NCBI GenBank assembly: GCA_018524725.1
Contig: JAEUWP010000551.1
Coordinates: 248,001 to 312,000 of the forward strand
Reading direction: 5' to 3'
Source: Podaxis mareebaensis
Taxonomy: Eukaryota > Basidiomycota > Agaricomycetes > Agaricales > Agaricaceae
DNA length: 64,000 bases
Made by a program: the position numbers and the translations under genes. Each line of letters starts with the position of its first letter. Position 1 is the first letter of the stretch. Shown here one piece after another: positions 33,810-47,637 of this stretch. The notes beneath the pieces are model-generated. The model searched no databases and was not told the origin of the DNA. It saw nothing but the letters and a program-made list of their open reading frames with translations.

Positions 33810-36800
33810 GCGGAAATGGGGGGCGGGGGGTTCTTCCTGGAGGGTGGGTGGGAGGAGTACATACTACATGGTTGGGAACATTACCCTGGCTTACTGGATA
33901 CCCGACTCGCTTTTAGTTGTATGAATACCGAACCTTCATAAGTTCGGCCCTTCTTGGTAGAATGTGAGGCAGCTCCCGTTTCGTTTTGTTCCATTGCTAG
34001 AAGAAGGATGCCGAGCTTTTTTTGTTCACACCTACACCAATTCTTGAGCGGTAGCGCCGGCCGCGGTAAATCCCCGGATTTCGGGAAAAGGTTAAATTGA
34101 ATCCTTCGTCGAATTCCAGGAGACGCATGGTCGAGGAACCGAGAGGTAGATTCTGCAAAGGATCGAGGGTAAAGCCCCACATTCAGGAAAGAACTCATAC
34201 GACTTCATTGTCCTCCATTCTCCTTCTATCATGAGCGCGGGTGCCTGGCTTTGGTGTATGCTTACTACCCGTTTCTTCCATCGCAACTGCCAGCAAACAA
34301 TAAACCAACACGGATTCGGAGAAAGAGGGGGGGTTGCGATTCGAATAATTGAGAGACCCCACACGCTCGACTTTTTGGCCCCTTGGATACGCCCATGAAC
34401 TATGGGATGATAACGGATCAACATGGAGACAAGAAGCAGAAGAGCTCAGGTGTCCTTTGGGGGGTGCTTTCGTTATTTATGGCCTGTGGAAACGCATTCC
34501 TCGGTCAACGTGGGATAGGCATGTACGTGCGAGCCACTCCTAACACTCAGGTGCTTACAATGTCCTTTTGGACCGGTAATTTCGTGAGAGGTCACCAGAT
34601 TACCAAATTAAAGTGTAGGGCTCTTATCAACCCCATCATCAATACCTGGTATGTGAATGTTCGAGCGCTGGGTGTTGATCCTTGATCGAGGGGATCTTCC
34701 ATTGGGAGAAGATGGGCGATTTTGCATTTGTGTGCTGCGAGATCTGGACCTTGGATTCTTGTAGTTGAGATGAACAGCGCTTGGCCTTTGGTTCTTTTCT
34801 TCTTCCATTGGAAACGGGTGATGGATGTGTTCTTGACTCTATCAATCTGCCAAGCGTGCCGTTTAGCGCTGCCGAAAAGTGGGGGAAAAGAAATTTTGGG
34901 CGGCTGAATGTCGTAAATTCCACAAGAGCAAATTTCCAAACCAAGGGTCGCGGATGTTGAATATTCAACGACCGTATGTCAGAGACAGACAACCCATCTG
35001 GCAATTTGCCAAAATTGGCGCATTTCCTGTTGGTGAAATCAGCAGATCAACTATCGCTGATATAGGTTGAATATCCGACTCGTAGGAATAGGGTAGGGCA
35101 GCAGGGCTGGCCAGGGACTCGGGTCCAAGTCGACGTGCACGGTTGTATTCTTGACCGATCCATTCACCTGGGGCACACCTGCACATTTCCGCAGAACTGA
35201 TGGCAATGTCATAGAGTCAAGTGATCGGCAGAATCACTGTATGGTCAGCCGAATAGCAGATATACGAGCTTGCATAACAGCAGCTTGCGAGTGATGTTAG
35301 AGTTGTTCCGAAAATATTCAGTTGAAGTGACTTGAACCATTTTAGATTCAAACAGATGTCGAGCACAGGGTTGCTCATCCTGTGATTTTTAGCCCTTTCT
35401 CCTTAGCGCAGTTTAGCAGCAGTGGCTGTGTACATAATTTGTGGGCTGAGGGTCGCGTCGAGTGTTCAAAACTCCCCTATAGCCACTTGCATGTGCGGCG
35501 GCACTATGACGCCAAGTACACAAAATGGAAGAAATAAAAAATGTCATGGCCGCCCGGATATGAGTCGTCTGTCTTGGGACCCCAACGGTGGAAGGGGTAG
35601 CCGGTTCGGAAATTGGAGGTTTATTACTATATTGCCTCGGTGGGGTGCAAGTCAGGCCGCAAGCGTTCGGATGGAAGGGGGGAGCAATATGCTGTGAGTC
35701 GGAGCGGGAGGAGAGGCTGCAGGGAAACCTAAAAGTGAACCGACTGAGGCACAGAGACATACGTCATTGAACTAGACCCAAAGCCGAACACGAGGCGAAC
35801 CAGTGCCAAATTTGGAATATTACACTGAGAGAGGCAGTGGGCCTAGTTTATACTTGGCTGACGAAGTTTGTGGCGGCGTAACGGCCTCGAGGTCGGAGAG
35901 ATTTGAAATTGAACATCAGAGACGAGGAATACAAACTAGATATTGGAGTTGGATATTATTGGCTATTATTGTGTTTTGCGCAGGCTCATTTCTTCGAACA
36001 AATAGTCATACATTCTCTCTGTAACGCTTGTCACTATGGAACCCTTGTAGATCGTTCGTACCGGAATCGATCGTTCATCAATCCTCATCACAGAAGTGCT
36101 GTTAACATAATGTGTTGGAGTGAGTCCATATTATTGAACTGCTTCGTTAATGTGGTGTTAGACTGCGGTCGGGAAGTGGCGGACTGCATCACGAAAACAG
36201 CGGCGACAAAGGAGTCTCCACTGTTCTCATGTGAAAGAAGGGCTAACGTTGGTTAGTGGCTAAGACATTGTCGTCGAGGAATTGTCAAGGATCAAGGATC
36301 TTCCTTCCGACGGGCAATCGGACTGGAATGCCTAACAGTTCGGCGTGAGCCGGATGCGATTGTGACTGGAGCTCGCAGTAGAATCCGAATGCCCGAAGTC
36401 AGTCGACTACGGATTCCAGGCACAGAGGCAACAGCCAAGTTGGAACAGAGAGTGACAGGATACGAATTCATTTCGCCTCAGAGGCAGGTAGCACCATGCG
36501 GTAGCATCATCTATTGCACCATCATTTCTAGGTTTCCAAGAAGAGAAAGTACCGATCAGGACGAGGGTGGGTGGGTGGGGGTAGGCCGATGGGAACACAG
36601 CCCGATGTGAAGCCTCGAGGACTGGGAGCGTTGGGACAAGAAGTGGGGGGCGACAGGTTCAAGATGATCGGTAATGATGTTGATCACGTGACCGGTACAT
36701 CGATCTGATGAGCCGAGAAGATCTCTGTGAGAGAGGCTGTGGACCTTACAATATTGAACCCTCGTCACCCCGAGCATGAACCACCGACGTGAACAGTCTC

Positions 36801-36903
36801 TGCCTCTTTCAACATATATAATGCAACTCTCTCCATTCTCCCTCCCCCCAATTGATCCGTTCGGGGCGTCTCGTCCTTGTACCATACCGAGTCTACTCTG
36901 GCG
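33810..36903. other. 3.1 kb region without a recognisable gene
   Basis: Many short open frames on both strands, none with a family motif, splice-consistent extension or codon pattern like the flanking genes. I see no terminal repeats, tRNA or rRNA. The last few hundred bases should carry the promoter of the Zn2Cys6 regulator. Confidence 0.4.
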
Positions 36904-39227
36904 ATGATCGCCGAATCCTCAAGAAGTCCTAGTTCTGGTCCTATACGTTCTGGCGCGTCCAAGCCGTTGAAGAGAGGCAAGGCTTGTTCAGTATGCAGGT
37001 GTGTATCTCTTCTCTCCTTCGACGCGCTCTCCTGACCCGCCGTCTCTTCAGAACACTCAAGATCGTGTGTATCCCGTTCTTCGTTCCGTACATCCAATCT
37101 GACCCGTCACCCCTGTTCTAGAAATGCGATGGCGTGCACCCGACTTGCGGCCCGTGTATGAGAAACCCCAAGAGCGATCCCTGCGAGTGGGATAATGGCC
37201 AGGGCAAATCCAAGGTGGCACTCCTTACGGAGACCATCGAATCCCTCAAGGCCCGCATAATCGAGCTCGAGAACCCCGGATTGACGACCCCCTCAGTCAC
37301 ATTACACGACCCCTATGTTGTCTACAAGGAGAAGCGCCTCTCGCACTCCCCACCTCTTCCGGAACCTTCTCACATGGGTCCACACTCTCCTTTCTCTCCG
37401 ACGTCGACAACATCGAGTCTCCCTTCTGGTAGGCACTGGAATAACTTAGCTGCTCTCGAGGCAATGACTCCATCCACAGGCTCGAGCGTCTCCCCTTCCC
37501 GCCAATTGTTATCAGTAACCCCTGCCTCCAGCACTGAGGTACGTATGGAATTCACCGGGGAAGGTGTCGTTTATTCATTATATACTCTTCAGGAGCCACC
37601 ACGAACATTAATACCGTTTTTGTACGTGCTCCTACCGCTTCTGAACTCAATTTCTCACTCATGGTTCGTAGAATTGAGAAATTCCTCCCTCACGCAATAG
37701 AGTTCGGGTTCTTTTTAGACATCCTTTCATTCCACCGATCCGCGTTAGCACAACATCCGTTTGGCCACCATGCACGTCCCACCCCTGCTCTTCTTACCAC
37801 TGCCTACCTTTGGGGGGCCCATCTCTCGCGACCACGAACTCCGTCTCAAGTTGATGAATCCGCTCTCCTCATTCGTGCACTGCACCATGTGGTTACAGAT
37901 ACCCTTGGTACGCATCCGAAGCGGATATTGCATACTCTGCAGGCCGAAGTGCTACTGGCTGCATACTTCTTTCGCACTGGTCGTTTTCTGGAGGCCAAAT
38001 CCCGCCTTGGGTCTGCTGTGTCGCTCGTGCTCAGTTCGCAGATGCATCGATTGCGTTCATCGCACTATCCACCATTCACTCTCATAGGCATAAGCAACGA
38101 TATGCCTGTATTTCCACAGAGTCCGCAGAGCATAACCGAGGAGGGCGAGCAGATCAACGGGTTTTGGGCAGCTTTTACCCTCCACAAGTTGATTTCATTC
38201 GCTCTCGAACCGCCGGGCGGCGTTTGCGGTGCGTTAGAGGCCCCAGGTTTGCAAATTGATACCCCCTGGCCTTTTGACAGTCACGACTACCGGAATGTAA
38301 GTTATCATCACTTCTTACGGCGTCCATTTGGCTCAACTTCTTCCAGGGATACTTGACGGCAGAGATACAAGGTAACAACACTGTCAAGCATTTCCTAGCT
38401 GGGATGACATACAACGGTCGGAATGATTCTTCCCTCACGACTCTAGTCGTGAAAGCCTCCATTCTGTGTCATAGAGCTACACACCTTACGGGGCAATGGG
38501 CACCCAGTAAGTGTCTCCATCAAAACAATAATCCTTCGCTCATTCACTGGCACTTAGATATGCCGAAGCGAGAATCGGATGCCTTTACCGCTTCTTTCCA
38601 CTCTATCAACAAGCTCATCGACGAGTTTCGGCTCTGGATACCTCAGCTCTCCCAGTCAGGAAGTAATACTGCCAATACCCGGATGCTTCTGCTCGTCCAC
38701 AGTCTTACGAATGCGGCCACCATTAAACTGCACGGAATATTCTCCTATGCAGACCCCATTTCGAACCAAAAATGTGTCCAAGCGGCGTGTGATATGGTCA
38801 ACTTCAACGGAATCGATCTGCGTAGCTTGGGTGTTGTGAACTCAGTGTATGGTGTATGTAATTCATTTTACACTCATCAATGCTTGTCCTTATTGTTTCA
38901 AAGGTTCTTTGGCAGATGGCTTGCCAAGTCTTCATTGACGAGATCTCGAGGAGGCAAACCCCACAGGTTACGTGGCCAACATCCATCGGCGAGGAGAGCC
39001 TGAGACACAACCTCGACATTGGCCTTCATGCACTTACGACCTTCTCGGAGGAATGCGCATACATTCGTACGTCTGACGTCTGACTTGGTGTATTTCCGAC
39101 ATCCGAACTGAAATGCCTACCAGGTTACCAACGAACAAAAGTCGAGGAGGCCTACGCTGCTGTTAGCGCCAATACCGCTGATTACCTCTCATCCGCATCA
39201 TCTCTCACCCCATCCCGATCTCAATAG
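36904..39227 (+). CDS. Zn2Cys6 transcription factor with fungal-specific middle domain
   Basis: Nine exons (36904-36998, 37052-37064, 37122-37538, 37593-37621, 37672-38296, 38347-38506, 38558-38853, 38904-39066, 39124-39227) sum to 633 residues. The binuclear cluster is at about residues 29-56: ACSVCRTLKIKCDG then HPTCGPCMRNPKSDPCEW, with six cysteines in C-x2-C-x6-C / C-x2-C-x8-C spacing, split by two introns. A predicted coiled coil follows (ALLTETIESLKARIIELE). The long C-terminal part (FLPHAIEFGFFLDILSF, LLTTAYLWGAHL, EINGFW-like INGFWAAFTLHK) matches the fungal transcription factor regulatory domain. Such proteins bind CGG-type sites. The target pathway is not evident; neighbours give no cluster context. 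Confidence 0.88.
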
Positions 39228-40861
39228 ACTTTTCCTTCTCTCTAGTTTTTTTTTCCCGGTTATCTTTTCTCATTTTTTTGTGGCTTCTTCGGACTGGTTC
39301 TTTTCTTTTCTTTGTAACCAAAAGTGACAGTAATGAACTGATTCACTTGTACTATATGCTTTCACCCTTCATTTGTAGTTGTCATCTCGGCCGCACGCCA
39401 TTGCTGTCGTCTTCTTGTACTGTACTCGCCCCTGTACACCCCCCTTCCCCTCCCGCCTAGAAAGACCAATCTACTACTACCAGACTTCTTGTTCAGACTC
39501 GGTTTCGCCCGTTCGCTCGTCCATTCTTTTCAACTTACGCTCTTTCTGTGTCTTTCATTCTTTTCCATTTCCTTCTTTTCACCCTGCCCCTCCCTCTCAC
39601 TTCCACACTTTGGTTAACCAGGTAACTGACCGACCCCATCAAATTCCCAACCCTACGTCTTATAACTTGTAACCATAGGCAATCGTCTCCTTGCTTTGGC
39701 GCATAGCGCCTCTTGCTTCCCTACCGTATCCCTTCCAACACATCTCCTCTACCAGCAATTATGTCTGTTTTACTTTACCGCTATTCCCAAGGTGCCAGTC
39801 GCCCGGGCATTATCTAATATTATTGAAAATATTTGCTTAACTGGTTTGAACATATGACGCTCAGTATTGTTGGGAATGCTCTTGAGTGGATTGCCATTGA
39901 TCGGAGTGCGTGTGAGTGGGGAAGTTTGACTCTGCGAATGAATGATCCTGTTCGTCGAAACTCAAATGGTATAGGCCCCTTCCGCGGCGGTGCGATGACG
40001 AGGGAACATACCGCGGCAATCACATCATAGCGCATAGACCTCTTCGTGGACGCGCTACGCTATATTTGTTCAAATGCTGACGCAGTATGACTCTTCTTTG
40101 GAGGGCTACGGAATCAGTTGATACAGAAGGCTAGGGATGAAGATTAACGAGAGAACGGCTACGTGCTCGTTTGATGAACGAGAATATCAACTTTATTGAT
40201 TGTTGATCCATGATTATTCTGATGAATGACTTCCGTGAGCCACTCTGAGTAACTTCAACTAACTTCGCCAAGTTTAATTTTTGCTTTGGACGCCTAGAAG
40301 TTTTCTGGACAGCTGTGCCATGTGGATGCAATGATCCGGGGGATCGTCTAAGATGGAGTGAGATTGTACTACTTAAACTGGATCTAGGGCGTTTAGAGCT
40401 AATTCAGGTAACCGTTGGAACTTGGTACTAGTCCACTATCCTTGTTGAAGAGATTCCGTGAGAATGACATGAATGATGCGGAGGGAGGGGTATCGGCGGA
40501 GGGAAGATACAAGTAAATAGTACTGAAACACGGAATCGGAAGAGAACCACAGCTGAATCGGAGTCGGGGTTCAGTCATTCCTTCTGTCAATCTCCTGTGG
40601 GAAGCGATGTTGGGGCCGTCTCTCGTTAGCAAAAGTTTGAGTCGGCAGGATCCACAAGGGCTATGTCAATGGTGCAGGAGCGCCGAAGGATTGGTTGAGA
40701 ATTACAATCAATCACAAGCAGAACGAGACGGTCGTGACAAGGAAATGATAGTATCAGACAGAACCGAAGCCAAGGAAATGAGTAAAGAGGGTAGAAGACA
40801 TGGCACAGCTTCGAGGTCCATAGAGCACGTTCAACACTCATCAAATGATTCTCCAGAACTG
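39228..40861. other. intergenic region
   Basis: 1.6 kb between convergent stops. Pyrimidine-rich sequence to about 39780 is probably the 3' trailer of the regulator gene. The remainder shows no supported gene. Confidence 0.45.
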
Positions 40862-43223
<2,362 letters not shown>

Positions 43224-43405
43224 AAATGTATCTGCTTAGGGTTGACCGCTTTTAATCATGTTGTATGTGTAGCTCGTGCAATACATTCTCAATGTCCGAT
43301 CTGCTCTCTGCTATGAAAAATCACGCAGTGCGCACTGAGAGGTTGACATGATAGATGTGAAACCTCTTACTCTGTTACTGTGAACTATATGCTTCGATTT
43401 CTCAG

Positions 43406-44852
43406 ATGGGCGTTTACTACCCACGAATTACATATAACAGAACACGTCAGAACAACCGACCAAATATCGACCAGGCCAAAGCGCAGATCTCGCCCATGAA
43501 CAAGGCTGAAGTAAGTTCGTTTGGTCCGCATCCATCTCCGAGCCCTCATAGATTGTCATTAGGAGCTTTACAAATTACCCCATGACGTCCAGGAGCTTAA
43601 TGTCGGTAACTACCTCTCCGTATAAGCGAGTAATCTCGGCGTTAAAACACACCGAGTGTAGCGTTTAGATGTTCAGCATAGGATGTGGTCCCTAATGATT
43701 GGGGGGCTATATCCCTCCGGGTTAAGTTCGGTAGTTGAGCGGCTCATGACGTCTAGTGAGCCTAAGATAATGGACGTCGGTTGTGGCTCAGGCATATGGT
43801 GAGCTCGACGGATATGAATGTGACCCTGAACAGATTTATGATGCATATGACGATGTTAGGGCGATTGAGATGGCCGAGCAATTTCCACAGGCACAGGTCA
43901 TCGGTGTGGATATTACACCGTTGAAGTATAGGTAAGTGTTCCCATGGTGGACCCACAGGAGCTTAACGTTCATCCCTAGGACAACGCCCCCGAATTTCGT
44001 GTAGGGGCTCTCTTGCTCAGCTTGAATGTCGCTTATCTGCTTCCGGTAGTTTCAAACAGCATAACCTGATTGAAGGTCTGCCGGTGGAGTACACGGGCAA
44101 GTTTGGTATTATACACTGTCGATGTGTATGCCAACATGTGAGTTCATCCCGACATTGATCCTCGGGACATCTTCTATCCAGTAGTGACGTTACTTCGCAG
44201 GTCCCAGAGCCTCAGAGCCTTGTAAACGACATAATCAGGTGCCTTAAGCCCGGTATAAGACCCAACTCGGTGCTATCCCTCAGTCTGTGCTAAACGAATT
44301 AATCAGGCGGCCTCGCTCTTGTAGCAGACGGTGAATGGATTGCCTTTGACGAAGACCGAAGGCCTCTTGAACCGTTTGTTTACGATCCCACACTCAGTGC
44401 AGAGTACAATGTTGCAAATACACGCAAGTTATCATCGTATGGGGGATGGTTAGATATCTTCGGCAAGGTTACACGAAGTCCTAAATACCAATTGCCCAAT
44501 GTGCTCTTGAAGAATACCGGTGCCGTGAAGGATATAGTCTTCAGGGAGTGCTGGGCTCCGACGGGATGGGCAGGAAAAGGTGTCCCTCACGGTGAAGAGA
44601 TTGGTGCTATAATGCACATGAATCTCAAGGTCTGGGTGTTATGTTTTGCCCAAGCAAAAGGCAGGCTCTGATCTTTGACCAATGCAGGAGTTCTTCCAGA
44701 CGTCCACGACAGTAATAGCCAACCAGGGTACTCCCTCTACTGTAGTTGAGGCGTGGCGGGAGAGGGCGACGAAAGAGTTAGATGAGAGGCGGCATAACGT
44801 CTGGTATTATGTGAGTGCCATAGCACTGAGTGAACCTGAACCCAAGATGTAG
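43406..44852 (+). CDS. UMTA-like SAM-dependent methyltransferase
   Basis: Exons 43406-43510, 43563-43605, 43669-43798, 43860-43931, 43980-44000, 44050-44137, 44201-44252, 44307-44629, 44688-44810 and a terminal 44847-44852 give 320 residues; reading through the last 36 bp intron is also in frame to the same stop. Signatures are DVQHRMWSLMIGGLYPSG, SAM motif I IMDVGCGSGIWAIEM, post-I AQVIGVDITP, HNLIEGLPVEYTGKFGIIHC and RCLKPGGLALVADGE. This is the basidiomycete/ascomycete UMTA/LaeA-like class, often of unknown substrate and sometimes regulatory. The N-terminal segment before DVQHRM is shorter than usual for the family, so an exon may be missed near 43606-43668. Confidence 0.82.
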
Positions 44853-45081
44853 CGCCCAGTGGGCGATCGAGTATATACAAACCGAATCGAATGTAGTCTA
44901 AGATCCACAGTATCTCCTGTAATCGTCTACTATTATGGGTAAGGGTACGCGAGGTCTAGGTAGTCTAGCAGAAGTCTATATCCATCCAAATCTATAGGTT
45001 TCTATATCTATGCAAAGATGTATCTATTCGGGTATCTTCAAAGAAGCAGGAGACGAGAAGAGGAATTCACGGCATCTAGAA

Positions 45082-46661
45082 TCATGTTTGCAAGCGCGAA
45101 AGTTCAACTCTCGCCAAGGCCCAGAGTTCGTCCTGCACTGGCGCGCCTTCAATGTTCTCCAGACTGGGGAAGAGGGCGGTTAGATGCCTTGTGAGGGCGG
45201 CACCATCCTTTGCGGAAACGTTGCCCAGAGTCAACGATCGTAGAGCGTGTTGTTGCGTGGGTGCATCCGCTGGGATAGGAGACATCTGGTCCATCGTGTA
45301 TGCGCTCGGGAGAACGAGCCTCTCCAGGTTTTGGAAACGTTGGAAGCATCGGAAAGTTGATTCTGTCAGATTGGACATGATCCCGTGCTCGAAGCATGAT
45401 GTTCCTCCAAGGTCCAGAAGAGTGAGGGCAGGGCATCCACGGCTGAGGTCCGTGATGTCCTGTTCACTGAAGGAGGGAGGGATCGTCATTTCGACTTGGA
45501 GTGCTTGAAGTTTGTGCAATTTGTTAAATGATTTCAGGGTTAGACGTGGTGAAAGGACATGGTCTGTACCGAATATAGAGAGTGACGATGCAGGGGAGGC
45601 AGGTGGGGGTTGTACTGGGGTGTTGCTGGATGTAGGGGTAGGAACTTGGACATCACCGTGCATAAATTCGATGTGATGTTCGAGGCCTAGGAATTGAAGG
45701 GAGTCGGAGGCTTTCGTTGTGATTAGTTCGGCGATATTATCCCATTTAACATCTGTATAGGAGATATCTTGTGCCTCTAACCACAACCAGTTGAGCTTGT
45801 CCTTTTGTAAAGCAGATACAAGAACCACAATCGTCGCACTTTTGGCGCGTAATCGCAGTTTGGACAGTGAAGGGAAGCAACCATCACCTAGACCAGAGGA
45901 TAATTCCTCCGGGTTTAGATGTTCTGCATGGAGGGTGAGGTCGACAAGGTAAGGTAGCTCCGCAACGGCCAAGAGTGCGTCAGTAGTCAACGAAGCGCCC
46001 GTCCGGAGCGAGAGTTTGTGGATGTTTTGTATGGAATGTACAAGTTCGTTAAATCATGGGGAAACCATGCCTCGAATATGGACTTCGCGAAGATCGTGAG
46101 CAGACCGGAGAGTCTGCGCAAGGAATCGGTGACCTTCACCTGCGTTCTTCTCTGCTCGGGCCCCGAAACCGAAGTCGAGATCTACACATCGGATGCTTGG
46201 AGAGAATGATAGCGCAAAGTGAAGAGGCGACCATGTTCGGACGGAGAGTTTGAGACTCGCGAGAGAAGGTAACAAGGGTTCGTTGGAATTGCAAAGGGAT
46301 AATAGCAACAGCGATATTGCTGGATCTAGCCCGGTTAGCGTCAGATGACGGATTTTTGTGACATAATACAGGAAGACGGCGAGGTCGTGATGCGACGACC
46401 AAGAGTCTGAGCTCTGGTAGTGATATCAGTGCAACGGTTGCATGAAGGACTGCGAGAAACCTTCCATACATGGTTTCCGCCCTTGGCCGGGTTCGAAATC
46501 AGGTGCAACAAGGGTAGGATGGATGGCAATCGTTCCCATATGAAGTCTACTGCCGGGTCCTTCCAGCTTTTGCAAACTCGAGCCAAGGTCCCGAGATCTC
46601 GCTTGCACACATAACTAAAAACTCGTCTAAGGATCTCGTCAATGCAAAGCGCTTGGTGCAT
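45082..46661 (-). pseudogene. F-box/leucine-rich protein gene with an in-frame stop
   Basis: The N-terminal F-box (ALCIDEILRRVFSYVCKRDL, then LARVCKSWKDPAVDFIWE) starts at the ATG 46661; an upstream ATG at 46748 is in frame. A 47 bp intron (GTTTCT...CCAG, near 46470-46424) leads into LTLTGLDPAISLLLLSL and leucine-rich repeat-like text (SLKLSVRTWSPLHF, LREVHIRGM). At 46056-46054 the codon TGA interrupts the frame. The very next codons (FNELVHSIQNIHKLSLRTGA) continue the repeat pattern in the same frame to the stop at 45082, without any AG acceptor that could splice the TGA out. It is therefore a nonsense allele, a sequence error, or a truncated F-box protein. F-box/LRR families are large and variable in basidiomycetes. 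Confidence 0.65.
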
Positions 46662-46748
46662 TCGCAATGACTTTGTCGAGCTGTTTGGACGACGAAGACT
46701 GCCGCAGGCAAGGTCAGGAATTTTTGTACGATAAGTTATAGGCGGCAT

Positions 46749-47132
46749 ATACTCACATGGGGGTATATGGCGGCCTGCGGCCTTGTTGCTGGGTCAAGAG
46801 ACGCAAAATGAGCTATATAGGTTAAGCAATTTTTCGGAATGGTGCGATTTGATTGGTTGATGAGTTCGAGCACTGCGGAGCGCCAAGGAATGGGAGTAAT
46901 CTAGACATCAAAACCTCTGGACCAAATCTGAGCCGAAAACATAGTCATTTAAGCAAAATACGCATCAAGAATAATCCTAGGCCAAGGTGAGCGGGGAGTA
47001 GGCGAGAGAAGATGGGCGAGGTATCTAGGCGTTTCGTCGTTGAGAACCAGCTCGGAGTTGTAAGGTGATACACTACATATGAGAACACTCTGAATTAATC
47101 CCACAACACGAGTTGAAGTAGCTGTAGCTGAC
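46749..47132. other. intergenic region
   Basis: About 380 bp between the F-box gene start and the PET117 stop. It should contain the F-box promoter and PET117 trailer. Nothing else is visible. Confidence 0.4.
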
Positions 47133-47428
47133 CTATTGCCCGCCTTCTGACTTCTGAACGTTCTGAACACTTTCATATATTTCGCGCTTTCTCCGTGATT
47201 CCTCGAGTTCTGCTTGTCTCTGCCGCATCTTTTCTCTCCTCCGCTCATCGTCACGAAGGACGCCTTGGTACATAGTCTAGGGTGGGCTATTAAAAGTCCG
47301 TCATACGTTGGGGATTGAAGGAATCCAACCTCGCGCTCTTGTTCCTGTTGGAAATGCACTGCCCAGATGGTGAGTGACGAGAAAAGGATAGCTCCAACAA
47401 GAGTCGCCCGTGCGCGACTTTCTCGCAT
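47133..47428 (-). CDS. PET117: cytochrome c oxidase assembly factor PET117
   Basis: Exons 47428-47330 and 47276-47133 give 80 residues. It starts MRESRARATLVGAILFSSLT, a single membrane segment continuing IWAVHFQQEQERE, then TMYQGVLRDDERRREKMRQR and a charged tail. This is the PET117 layout: a short mitochondrial inner-membrane protein with VHxxQxxERE and the YQGVxRDDERR motif. In yeast PET117 helps assemble complex IV by linking heme a synthase. The length is typical. Confidence 0.88.
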
Positions 47429-47637
47429 CTTCGTCGTCGGTGGTTGGGTCGTGACCCAAACATGTTCATATGTTGCGGCCGGGCCGATGCGCACAGACCA
47501 GGAACGAGATGGGAAGCGGACCGGGCCAACAACATACGCAAATACCCACTTGGCTCTCGACAACCTCAAGGCTTCTATTCATCCGTGGTTCCCATCTCGC
47601 GATTGTTCTGCGTTCCGCATTCGCTTTTCTTGGCTAT
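47429..47637. promoter_or_regulatory. bidirectional promoter region, PET117 / CID protein
   Basis: 209 bp between divergent starts at 47428 and 47638. No motif is assigned. Confidence 0.35.

Noticed and set aside
33810..36900. Several 80-120 codon frames in the gene-poor gap
   Set aside because: None has motifs, splice-consistent neighbours or codon bias like the real genes.
45152..45508. Plus-strand open frame of 118 codons
   Set aside because: Antisense shadow of the leucine-rich part of the F-box gene.
46054..46056. TGA as selenocysteine in the F-box/LRR gene
   Set aside because: Fungi of this group are not known to use selenocysteine, and the position is not in a redox-type motif.
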